From: Sipunculus nudus
Taxonomy: Eukaryota > Annelida > Sipuncula > Golfingiida > Sipunculidae
NCBI GenBank assembly: GCA_026874595.1
Contig: CM049310.1
Coordinates: 84,171,056 to 84,235,055, forward strand
Reading direction: 5' to 3'
DNA length: 64,000 bases
The first letter of the stretch is position 1. Each line of letters begins with the position of its first letter. A model generated the notes under the pieces. That model was not told where the DNA came from. It saw nothing but the letters and a program-made list of their open reading frames with translations, and ran no database searches. Below are positions 23,569 through 40,800 of this stretch, in pieces. A program made the translations under genes and the position numbers.

Positions 23569-23939
23569 CCCCCATTGAAGCCTCTGCATCCTTCCAAAGT
23601 AAATAATCTCAAAAACAAAGAAAAATCAGGGCTGTTGCTCAAAAGATTCAGGAGATAATGCGCACGAAAGAGCAGGAGAGACGGACTGAAAAGCTGATTA
23701 GTTAATGGCACCCGCTCAGGGTTGGCCTTAATGATTTTCATGGTAAATCTATTATAGATAGAAAATTATTATTAAATTATGTGCTTTACTTTTTTAATAG
23801 TAGATTAACCAACTAATCTTCAATGCATAAGGAGCCAGCTGATACAGCAACATTTTGCGCAAAAGACAAACATTAGATTAAACTCTCTTGAAGATTCAGT
23901 ATTTATATAACACCTCGTTAATTAGTAATTGTATCCGCC

Positions 23940-25640
23940 AAAAAAATGTTTTGCGGATACTGTTCATCATTTTTGGATCAGTGCCCGAAGAACTTCTTTC
24001 AGATCCTTGGACTGATCTTTCTGAAACCCGGCATAATTATTGAATGGGTAACATTTGAACTGGTGACTTACAAAAGACTGATGGCAGTCCTTTTCCGCAG
24101 TGTCCAGGATCTCACGAGTAGTTCAACGTGTTTAGTTGAGATTGTACATGTTCATAGTTTTTGGATACCTCCGCCTCGTACTCAAGAATGGTGGCGCCAT
24201 ATGTATTCATTTTTGCGTCGCGTCCATCCGTGCGCTTGCTCTAGGTTGAAACCATCCTATATCTCAAGAGTTGTTCGATGTATCGGCCTGGAATTCGCTA
24301 TGTCCGTCCATCTTGAACAGCTATCTCGTACAAGTTGCGCCACCTGTAATCACGTATTCATAGAATGCTTCCATGCATTTATCTCAGGACTGGTTTTACG
24401 GATCCACCTGAAATTTTACATGTCCATAGAGCTTTTGTTACCTTTTCTCGTACACAATCTTTTTTGCGTAGCGTCCATCCATTTTAGGTCAAAAATTGCG
24501 CATATCTCAGATGTGGATGGATGTATCAGCTTGAAAATGTGCATATTTATTTATCTTAGACAGCTTTGTCGTAAACAAGATTGGTGGCGCCCTCTACAAT
24601 CATGTTTCGTAGAATACATTGATGCCTATTTCTAAGGAGTGTTTTGGCTTATCGGCCTGGAATTTTGCATGTTCATCCATCTTGGGGTGATATCTGGTAC
24701 AAAAGACATTTGGCGCAATCTACAATCAAGTATTGATAGAATACATTCATGCATTTATCTCAGGAGTGGTTTTATGTATCCGCCTGAAATTCTGCATGGC
24801 CATATATCTTAGATTGCTCTAATTTGTAAACAAGACTGATGGCGCCACCTACAATCATATACTTGTAGAAAACATTCAGGCATTTATCTCAGGAGTGGTT
24901 TAATGTATCCACCTCAAACTGTACATGTCCATAGATCTTGGATTGCTCTGTTTTGTATACAAGACCGGTGGTGTCACCTTCAATTGTTTTCGTCTGATGT
25001 CCATCTTTGCATCTGTCTTGGGTATAAATCATAGATATCTGAGGAGTGGATTGAATTTTCGGCCTGATATATTGCATATATCCTTCCTTCTTGTTAACTT
25101 TTATCATACACATGACATGTGGTGCCACCTATAATCACAAATACTTACAATACATCCACGCATTTATCTCATGAGTGGTTTGATGTATCTGTCTCAAACT
25201 TTACATTTTTATAGATATTGGAATGGTTTATCGTGTATACGTCACTAGTGGCGCCATCTACAATCAATTTCATCTGACATCCATCTGAATTTCTGTTTCT
25301 GGTGAAAATCTTTTATAACCCCTTTCAATGTAACGGCCTGAAAATTTGCAAAATTCTGCATCCATCTTGAATAGCTTTCTAAAACACAAGACAAGCTGTG
25401 CCACCTACAAATATTTATTCATAAAATACAGTGATACATTTATCTTAGGAGAGGTTTGACGTATCTGCAAGAAAGTTGGAAGGTCCGTAGATCTAGGACG
25501 GCATTGAACACAATGACTGGTGGTGCCAACTACACTATTTTTTAGTTTTGTCCATCCATACACCTTTGGCTTTTTTTTAATCTGAGATGCCACAAATCTG
25601 GAGGGCTGTCACGTCAGGAGGGATTCCATGCATCCATTTA
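23940..25640. repeat. Degenerate tandem array, unit about 130-145 bp
   Basis: About ten diverged units share the phrases GGTGGCGCCACCTACAATCA, CATTTATCTCAGGAGTGGTT, TGTATCCGCCTGAAATTT and CATGTCCATAGATCTTGGA. GGTGGCGCC-like cores occur near 24191, 24581, 24838, 24966, 25108, 25249 and 25520. A 229-codon open frame (23946-24635) crosses the first units but follows their period, so I do not call it a gene. The start TTTTGCGGATACT is shared with the satellite at 39.35 kb. Confidence 0.75.
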
Positions 25641-30298
<4,658 letters not shown>

Positions 30299-31733
30299 AC
30301 TGCAAAAATAACAACAAAAATACCAATGAAGTGCATAAGTTTATTTTTATGTCTTTGACAGTTTTGCTCTTTTTATGTAAACATGCAAATTGAAATGCTT
30401 TTCTTTGAATTGTTCTCCAAAAAAAGAACGTATTTGTTAAGCACCAAAAACAAACCTTCTTGAAAACGTTTTAATTTAAACATGAAGTAAAAATAAAATA
30501 TTTTGCAGGTTGTTGAAGCCATTTTTGTACAACACCAGCTATATCAAGACATGTTGAAAATCATACTGTATATATTATACTAGCGATGACATTAAAACTA
30601 CAACCATGCCAGATCTGTGACCTGAAATTAAAGTACCCACTGTAATCAAACAAAGATATCTCATCAAAATTTAATATTAGAAATATAACATAAACATATG
30701 TGCACACATGACAAAAAAATTCAAACATTTGCATAAGAACTGATTTGTCAACCCTTTTCTCATTTGCCCGACGGACTACAGGGGAATTGGGGTCCAAAGG
30801 GTTTTCTCAGCCACCACAACCTTTTAAAGGGTTTTAATCCTGCATTCTTGGAACCCCCCTCCCTCCCAGTTCCTGACCTGAGGATCTTTTTAAGGTTTTC
30901 TTTAGAGTATACTATTTTCCTTGCTTTTATCCCATTTCTCAAAAATTCTGAATCTGCCCCTGAACTGACCAGTCATTAAGGGTCACACTATTTTATATTC
31001 CCTTTGTTCTTAAGTTGGGATATGTACACGTGAAATCAGACCGATATACAATGTGTATTTTAAACTTTTAATCGCACTGAAAAACCAGATGTGTTGATGT
31101 ATATTCTTAATCAAATTGAGGAGTATACAGCTGTACCTGTCATTTCCCAATGTAAGTATGTGTATTTTTGAGTGATGCCTGTTCTCTTAGGGTTTAATAC
31201 AAAACACTTAAAGAAGGCCACTCTAAGCAATACAGCACATGTGCATGAGAGTTTGTGGCTATAAATGAATCGCATGTATTGAAAAAAATACAACCAAAGC
31301 TCTCAGACCACTTTAATTTGACATATATCATAATATTATATGTATGGGGATTAATGAAACCTAAATGTACATAATCCATATTTAAACTTGATTTTACTTG
31401 ATCTATGAACATTTTTTATCTATGAACATAATTTCGATTGTACTGAGGCATTGCTTGCCAGCATATGAAAGCCTGATTATAACAAATATTCATCTGCATT
31501 GCAAAACAAAAAAAAAACAAAATACAAACTGCTCAGATATCTTGGTAAAACTGTATATTGTAAAGGTCAGTACTGTAAAAAAAGTCTGGACTTACACATG
31601 TTACATAACACACAGGTGTATGTGTAGTTTATTTTATATGCTAAGCATGTATTTGTAATTATACAAAGATACATATCAATGCATGCATTTAAATTATATG
31701 TGAATTTTCACAACAAAAAACCCAAAACACACA

Positions 31734-31800
<67 letters not shown>

Positions 31801-32283
31801 TATATAATATATATATATGTATATATGATAAATGCACATATTTGCATATATACACAGTCCTCCTGTTACCTGTTTTCACAAGTGACTGCAGGCAGAAGTT
31901 TCACTGCACATTTATTTCAACTAAATGCATACCAGGGTCCCAATTATATACCATATTTATACCTGCCTAGGATTTTATATATTATACACAAGATCCCACA
32001 ATGTCGCCTGGTTCAAATGTGTCAGACCTCACCCAGCACAGGCCTATGAAATTATCACACAGTTCATGTATAAAGACCATTGTCACAGATCTTACACATC
32101 CAACAATTCTTTACATCCCAATGTCAGGGGTCATGTTGTAAGGTATAAAGTTTTTGTTACTATTGTTTTGTTGATCAGTTGGTCTGTCAGTGACTTTACA
32201 TGGAAATTTATGGGTAAAAACTACAGAATAACCCAGTACATTTTGGAGAGGCAATCTGGGAAACCATAATGTGCTGGTGGTTT
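30299..32283. other. No supported gene; (TA)n at 31736-31817
   Basis: AT-rich, with a second long TA tract at 31736-31817 interrupted twice near its right end. No splice-supported frame seen. Confidence 0.55.
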
Positions 32284-32294
32284 AAAGGATTCTT

Positions 32295-32541
32295 AAATAT
32301 AAACTTTTATTTATTTTACATGGATTGTACAACTAGTTATAATAACTAATATGAGGCACTCTCCATTGCTCGGATGTTGGCCCTGGGATGTCGGTAAGGG
32401 TGGAGGAAAACGGAGGACCCGGAGAAATCACCAGCCTTGGACGGGCCACTACAACCCACTCTCATAGCCACGCCGGGAATCGAACCCGGGTCGCCAGCGG
32501 AGAAGGCCAAGCTTTTTACCACTTGGCTATCCAGACCCCTA
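32295..32541 (-). mobile_element. tRNA-derived SINE with 11-bp target-site duplication
   Basis: Read on the minus strand, the head starts GGGGTCTGGATAGCCAAGTG. It has an exact A box (TAGCCAAGTGG, 32519-32529) and an exact B box (GGTTCGATTCC, 32476-32486). The body includes TCTCCGGGTCCTCCGTTTTC, resembling the conserved central domain seen in several metazoan SINEs, and the tail is AT-rich. It is bounded by the direct repeat AAAGGATTCTT at 32284-32294 and 32542-32552, the mark of LINE-driven insertion. Confidence 0.85.
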
Positions 32542-32552
32542 AAAGGATTCTT

Positions 32553-35500
32553 CATCATTGTGAGACTGGGCAATTTCTTTGTCTAGGCAGAAGGCATGAT
32601 TGTCTTAATTAACTATATTAAGTCTAAAGTGTATCTTTTTTTAATGGGGAAATCCCCCCCCCCCCCCCAAGGGAGCCTCCTTTGTTCAATCTTGCAGAGC
32701 TGACCTGGGACGTAATCATTCAGTTAGTGAACCATGACACACATTTTTAGTGACGATGATCATTGTAACTTAACCATTGCATAAGGAATTAAATATGGTA
32801 TTACTATTATATTTACAGTATGTAAAATCCATGCAGTCTACAGTAGAATAGGATCTATGAATGCAGGCTAATTACATGGAGTACTGTAATTATTACAAAG
32901 GCCTGTGCTCAATTGCAACTGATTACACATAACAAAAGAAAATCTTTGATTCATTAACAATACAACTAGCTTGGCAGCTAAAACAACAGAAGCATGAACA
33001 GCACAATTCAGTTAACTCAAACACATTTATATGCAGTAATTGTATATGCTATTCTGAGCATTTGCCAGATTTTAAAACAAGTGAGATGGAATGGAGTAAT
33101 GCACTACATGTATGGTGGTGCAACTGAAAATAGTTGTTACAAAATGACACATGCAAAAATGGCACAGACAAAAATGGTACATGTGAGAAATGACAATAAT
33201 GGCACCTTTGCAATATGAAGACCATAGATATACATTTTAGAATAAATATTAATGATGTGAGTCACTAAAATTATATAACATGTTGATTAGCTAACACAAA
33301 TCAAAATGGTGAATAATAGGATTTTCAATGTTTTTTATGATCTCAAATATCCTAATTACTTTTAGCAGCAATGTGTTTACTTTGTAAGAATCCACATATT
33401 TTGATTAAATCACAAAAGCAACCACTGAACTGTGGCCTTCATGTATTGCAAATGTGCTATTTTTGTCATTTTCTCACTTGTGCCAGTTTGGTTTGTGCCA
33501 TTTTCTGTGCTGTTCATGCAAGTACCGTTCGTGGTTCCCCACTGATACTTATTATGTGCAGGAACATCTGTCAGAAATTAATATACACAGACTTTAAAGA
33601 TAAATTGCTATTCTGCAGAAGTACAAATGAGTTTACAAATGCTATCTCCACAGATAAAGGGAAAATTCAATATATCATTCACTCCATTATAGTAGTGGTT
33701 TACGTGTGTAATTAACCATGTGAATGTATACATAAATATATAAGTGATATACAATAAAATATCTCACTATTACTGAATGTACTACAATTAAAACAAAATT
33801 ATTAATATTATTCATTTCTTAAATCCAAAGAACTCTTGCCACAGCAAGACCAAACAGTCTGAAGCAAATACATACATTAATTTATATTATAAAAATATCT
33901 TATATAAAACTGGCAAGTAAAGCTTACTTCTATTTTAGTACTGAATTGATGGCAGTTATTTTTTTTAATTATCATCTCAAAAATTTCTACACTAATTCAA
34001 TAATATTGAATTTGCATTTTCATTTATTTTTGGCTTATTTACCAGTTTGCTAAAACTAAAGTCTCTAGCACCATTTGTCAAACATTTCTTTTGATTTCCG
34101 AGACACCATAATTGCAATCTGTTGCATAAAGTAATTAGAAAAAATAATTTATTTTCAGAATCCTGTCTAAATAGGTAATGCTTATGGCCACTGGGGCAGA
34201 TGTGGACTGGATGCGGGGACAAGCACCTCATCATTTTTGTCTAAAAAATCTTAGAAATAGAGTACCGTATGCTTAACACAAAATAGCCATGAGCAAATTT
34301 TGCATTGCACATTAGTTTTCTTCTCTGTACTTTTACATGCAAAGAGTTCTGTATTAAGTCTTCTAACACCCTGGTATTACTAGGGTGTTGAGTCTTCCAC
34401 CTTCCCTGCCCCACCCCAAACTTTCTTAGAACCAGTGTCTGCCCCTTGGCTTTATGTTTGTTCCCTAAATAGCATTTCTAAATGAATATTAACTTAACCT
34501 TACCAAATACTTGTTACTTATGTGAATACTGAAAATTATTAGATATGTAATATGATTTTATTTGCATTTCTGTGAACAAAAGAACAAATTTGAGCAGTGC
34601 TGAAACTGCTTGTCAAACAGAAAACCCATCACTTTTAAACAATGAAAAACAACTAAATGATGAAAATAACACATTATGACATGAAGTGACATAAAAAAAA
34701 CAATTATAAATCATTACTGACAAACATGGAGCAATTTTTGGAGGAGAATCCAGTAATACAGCTTTTAGTTTGTACTATGGCCAATAGATGGCAATACTGT
34801 TTCACTTGAAAAGTGAGTACAACACCAATTTACCCATAAAGAGTCACTGAGTAGAAAAATTTGCATAATTTTAATGATTATATGTAAAATAAAGATAAAA
34901 AAATCACAACATTATTAAACATATAAACAATATACTCATTTGATTAAGTATCACTTGCTCAAAGAAATTGTGCATATACTGGTATTGAGCAATACATAAT
35001 ATTTATATTATCACTGTTAGCTGAGGTGTAAAAAGCAATGATAAAATATAATGTATTGTGATCATCTTGACTTGTGGCAAGACATTTTGCAACTGGCATT
35101 TACAGCATATCAAATTTAGTCATAAATTACTTTCACTTAATCTAAAAGTAACTACATGTGGGCGTATTTGACTGGTACTTTTTCAAGGCGTAAAATTTAA
35201 GCTCTGTCAAACCAAGTACTCAATTATGGACCAGCTGAATGAAGTCGGAGTAGTAACTCAAGTCATAATGGCTGCCAGTGACACAACTTAATCCATCTAC
35301 TGTTAGTGGATTTTTTCTCTGAGTTTTGCTCCAGGCCATGAGTTCATGCAACACAAGCTACTAATGGAATATGAAATGTGTAGAATGGGGAGGATGTGCT
35401 ACACTTACTTGACCAGTCATACATGCCCAATGACACAACCATGATAAAAGCTTAACTGTTAGTACTTTACACAACGATCAGTGCTATTTTCTTCTTAACT

Positions 35501-36410
35501 TTTCTGTATCATCAGAAACTGAGGCAAAATGCAAGAAAAATATGAAATTTGATTCAACCACTCCTGAGGATATCCTGTATCATATGTAAATTAAATAATG
35601 AAGCTCAACAAAGACATTTATAATAATAATACTTGAGCTATTTACAGCATGGATATACCAAGGGTAGAACAGACTGAAATGGTACAGCTGTACAGACAAA
35701 CTAATAAATGATGTCATGTATGTGATATCATGATCTAATGACCAATAAATAAGAAGTAAATGTTTCATGAATATGTAACAGATGCTCATTTGAATATACC
35801 ATAAAATATCTAGTCACATAAAAAATGTGCACAGATATTTGGTTTAATGATGAATAGAGGAAGCTCAAACCCACCCTTATACTCATGAATAAAACAATCA
35901 TATGTTCTGTTTATGGATATAAAAGATATTATTGTTTCATGAACTAGTTCCATACATATCTATGTACCAAAATACATGTACTGCATTACCAGATCATATT
36001 TCATCCTAGTTGTATCACAGAAATAGCTTATGCTCTGAAACAGCAACTGCTACTTAAAACTTGCTCAATACACAACAAAAACAATTCATAGTGTATAATC
36101 ACTTCCTACATGTTATCTTATCCCTATTTTATATCAGTTTACCTGCCCCTGCAGCCTGACTGAAAGATAGGCCAAACTCTTAGTCATCTGCTGATAAAGA
36201 GCTTCCAACCCCTTATCTCAGTCTTAGTTACATATGTCATACTGACTAACTATATGATAAGGCCAACAGAAAAAATAAACTGTTCAAAAGATTATGTGCT
36301 AAAAGTAATGGAGCAACTGGATGATTTTTTTTTTCTAAAAATAAATTGGTTGGGCTGAAAATTTCTGATGAAATCCAAAACTGTGCTTAAGTTAATGATA
36401 AATACAGTGA
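32553..36410. other. No supported gene; poly(C) and an inverted repeat
   Basis: A poly(C) tract lies at about 32656-32669. Phrases around 33148-33205 (GCAAAAATGGCAC, TGTGAGAAATGACAATAATG) recur in inverted orientation around 33453-33515, giving imperfect arms separated by about 250 bp, possibly a decayed MITE. The rest is AT-rich intergenic sequence. Confidence 0.5.
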
Positions 36411-36577
36411 AAATTTGAAATTTAGACATACATAAGGAACTTGATAAAGTGGACACATTTTTTGAGGTGGTCGTCAAAGTGAGATCTGATATATTGAGCA
36501 AATCCGAATTGGGACTGTGAAAAAGTTCCTTATTTTGAGGTGGTCTCTACACTGAGGTGGTCATTATGAGAGGTTTT

Positions 36578-36627
<50 letters not shown>
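36411..36627. mobile_element. Relic of GAGGTGGTC-type MITE followed by (TA)n
   Basis: Contains TTTGAGGTGGTC three times and ends GAGAGGTTTTACAATATA, like the better preserved copies at 37961 and 63026. It then runs into a TA tract (36581-36627). Confidence 0.5.
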
Positions 36628-36629
<2 letters not shown>

Positions 36630-37674
36630 TAACACAATACTAAGTCCATTTTCTATGATACCTTTATTTTTTAAGGGATTGAAGCAAGAGCACTCACACC
36701 AACACCACTGAAAAGTTCTTCCTCATTTATAAGAAAACTGATCCAAAATTTCATTGAGCAGTTTAGTTTTTGGTATTGGCCTTACTTTGAATTCACTTTA
36801 GCTTCATCATGTATTAGTCAGAGTGTTTTCTTCTGCATAATTATGCAAAGCTGTTGATAAAGCTACTTTCATTAATCAAAGCCAGTCATATTAACTAGAG
36901 CTTATTTCCCCAGCATGTCACACTGAAATCAGCTTTTAGAGATATTGGATGACATAGTCAACTGGTCCAATAGAACCTGGAAGATACATCCATTATGGAT
37001 AAATACTGATTATAATCAAGTGAAAGGTTGACATCCACAAATATAAACCACAGTTTTATCAAACTCTACACTGCATGACTAATGGTGTACCGCTAGGGAT
37101 GTGACAATTCATCAAAACACCAATGCACCGCCATCAAAACTAAAACATCTTATCATAATCGATATATCATCATATGTCCCTATGCTGATATAAATTGAAG
37201 ATTTATGACCAAATACATGTAGCAGAAAGTGGAAAATTTAAGTAACACCTTCCAGCATTTAATAATAGTCACCAGCCCAGTGCATGTAAGGCTAATCATC
37301 ATTCATTGGCTAACCAATGCATGATCAGAACAACTGGAGGGACTGTTTCATTATTCATCATTCATGGTGTATGGTGAACTTGGACATTAGAGAGAATGAT
37401 TTTAATCTGAACTGTCATACATCTTATACCGGTATGTATCATATCACAAATGAAGTATCGCAAGATGTATCATGCCATGATAGGTATTGTCAATATGAAT
37501 TTCATATTGTTAAATGTATCCTTTCAGCCTTATGTAACACATTTCATTTATGTGACTATCTATCTTGAATGATAGCATGTATGAATGAGGTAAAGGTTGC
37601 AAAAGTGATAGATTCATATAAAAGTGGAAAGTCAATATTTGCCTAGAATAAAAACCTCGTTAGGACACCAGAGG

Positions 37675-37859
37675 TCATTGCTGCTGCTTCCTCAGTTCCT
37701 CCCCATGAGTAAAGATGGAGTCCACCCACTGCTTGAATACACGATCCATGTAATTCTGGTTCCGTGGGAAAAGGCCATCCAGGAAACCAATATGGCCACC
37801 ATGAGAGGTCACGACTAAGGCAACATGGTCACTCTTGTTCACTTCCTCATATGGCAACA
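37675..37859 (-). CDS. ABHD3: ABHD3-like terminal exon (catalytic His, stop)
   Basis: Acceptor CTACCAG. It encodes LPYEEVNKSDHVALVVTSHG, the GGHIGFLDGLFPR motif with the catalytic His, MDRVFKQW and a C-terminus ending RKQQQ, stop TGA at 37675. The 3' untranslated region continues leftward; its end is not visible. Confidence 0.9.
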
Positions 37860-40800
37860 CTGGTAGTAGAGAAACATAGTATTATAAACAAATAAACAAG
37901 TGCAAAGAGGATCAATTTGTCCCAAGTGTATAAAAAAATAGATGCAGGTGTTTCTGAGATAAAGTGAAACCTGTGTAGGAAGACCACCCATGGGACTGGC
38001 CAAAAGTGATCTTAATTCAGAGGTGGTCTTATTAGACAGGTCAGTTATAACCAATGTGAGTGCTTTCAGTTCACTGAGGGGTGGTCTTTATAGTCAGGTG
38101 GTCTTATTAGAAAGGTGTTTTTTGATACAGGTTCCACTGTATACAGGTCACATAGGAATGTTGTATGAACAGAAGGATGGACAGATGGAGGGCACTGTTT
38201 TAGTAGTCCTTCCAATGGCAAGGGACTTACTACAAACAAGGGACCAATGGGTCAAAGCGCTCAGCTAAAGTTTGAAATTTTTGCAAAGGCAAAATATGCA
38301 AAATATTCTATTGTAATGTTTTTCCTTTATATAAGCATATGATAAGCTAAGAGGAAAGGGGCCCTCCTACTTAGTTATAGTTAGGCCAAAAAAAATAAAA
38401 GATATGGTTCTCAGGCACTGCCCACATCAATTGTTAAACCCCTCATCAAAAGTTTTTATTTTGATTTTCAATAGAAACTTACCAATTTTGAGCTTCAGCC
38501 ACTCGAACATTTCTTTCAAGAAGATAGAATCATACAATTTCCTTTATTATGTAGTGCTTTTACTTGTTTACAAAAATAAATCTGAAATTATCATGCTTTT
38601 TCCATTATAATTTGACATTTTTATCGAAACATACCAAAAAATTAAAATTTAAAAATCCGCCTGCCCGCATTGATTTTTGAAAAAAAGTGCCTTAAAACAA
38701 TACCTTTTTTTTTTATTTTAGCCTAAAGTTCTAAATATATGATTGCAAAACTAATAATCTGACAAGACTGTCCCGAAGAAAAACAGGAAAAGTTTTGAGA
38801 TACTGTGATGTATATGAAAAATTTACAGATGGACAGGCAAGTGGACAGAATGGACTGATACCTTTATTTCAATTTCAAGGGAATAATGCATTTAAGAATA
38901 TATTAAAGCCTATTTTTTTAGCATATCCAATTTTTCCATTTATAGTTTTTATCAGATTCATTTTTTTTATTGAGAAAAATCTGAAAACATAAGTTAAAAG
39001 TTGCAATCATTATTCATCAAGAGTCTAGCTCATATCAGGTAATATTATGCACACACATATATTTAATTATTTTCAAATCACAAATGTTTTAACTGAATTT
39101 ATTAAAAAATAATGCCACAACAAGGCATCTTCAAGATTATTCCTTGAATTACATTTGAAAAGTTTTGTACATTGGAGTTTTCAGTACATGCTTAATTTTA
39201 TTCACCAAAATAAAATATTCAGTAAATTTGATACAATATAAACATCTTTTCAAATAAAGTATACACACTGTTGGTTGAATGAGGGACAAACAATATCATT
39301 GTGCTAATAACTATCTCAGTTATAATTGTATCTGCCAAAACAGAGTTTTGCGGATACTATGTTTTCAGCTGAATGCCGCCGCCGCCGCCGCGTAGGTGTC
39401 CGGAGAACTCCTCCGTAACCGCTGGGCGGAATTTTACGAAACCCGGGATTATGTTCGGGTCACACGTGAACTGCTGCGCCCCAATTTTGTTTTGACCTCT
39501 GACCTTTCCTCTGCGCTCTGCGTCCGTTTGTGCGTCTGTTTCCACACATAAACCCACATATCTCGGGAACCGTTTGACCGATCAGGAAAATTTTTTTGCA
39601 CAAATGTAGCCCTTGGAGAGCTTTATAACATACACAAAAAATGGTGGCGCCACCTGCAACCATGTTTGCACAGTGTCCATCTGTTCGTCTGCCTTGGGTT
39701 AAAATCACTCATATCTCTGCAGTGACTACACTAATTCACCTGAAATTCGGCATGCGTACACATCCTGGATAGCTTTTCTGATTTTATGACAGGTGGCGCC
39801 ACCTACATTCACATTTACGCTGCAGACATCCAAGTTCATATCTCGGGAACTGTTTGACCGATCAGGAAAATTTTTTTGCACAAATGTAGCCCTTGGAGAG
39901 CTTTATAACATACACAAAAAATGGTGGCGCCACCTGCAACCATGTTTGCACAGTGTCCATCTGTTCGTCTGCCTTGGGTTAAAATCACTCATATCTCTGC
40001 AGTGACTACACTAATTCACCTGAAATTAGGCATGCGTACACATCCTGGATAGCTTTTCTGATTTTATGACAGGTGGCGCCACCTACATTCACGTTTACGC
40101 TGCAGACATCCAAGCTCATATCTTGGGAACCGTTTGACCGATCAGGAAAATTTTTTTGCACAAATGTAGCCCTTGGAGAGCTTTATAACATACACAAAAA
40201 ATGGTGGCGCCACCTGCAACCATGTTTGCACAGTGTCCATCTGTTCGTCTGCCTTGGGTAAAAATCACTCATATCTCTGCAGTGACTTGACTAATTCACC
40301 TGAAATTCGGCATGCGTATACATCCTGGATAGCTTTTCTGATTTTATGACAGGTTGCGCCACCTACATTCACGTTTACACTGCAGACATCCAAGCTCATA
40401 TCTCGGGAACCGTTTGACCGATCAGGAAAATTTTTTTGCACAAATGTAGCCCTTGGAGAGCTTTATAACATACACAAAAAATGGTGGCGCCACCTGCAAC
40501 CATGTTTGCACAGTGTCCATCTGTTCGTCTGCCTTAGGTTAAAATCACTCATATCTCTGCAGTGACTTGACTAATTCACCTGAAATTCGGCATGCGTATA
40601 CATCCTGGATAGCTTTTCTGATTTCATAACAGGTGGCGCCACCTGCATTCTAGTTTATGCAGCAGACATCCAAGTTCATATCTTGGGAACCGTTTGACCG
40701 ATTGGGCCAAAGTTTTGCATGTGTATAGTTCTCACATAGCTCTTTATCATACGCAAAACTGGTGGCGTCACCTGCAACCATTTTTGCTCAGCGTCCATCT

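Noticed and set aside
23946-24635. 229-codon plus-strand open frame
   Set aside because: It runs through a degenerate tandem array and its residues repeat with the array period. No domain was recognised, so it is treated as a by-product of the repeat.
33371-33715. 114-codon plus-strand frame
   Set aside because: Chance length in AT-rich DNA; it overlaps one arm of an imperfect inverted repeat.
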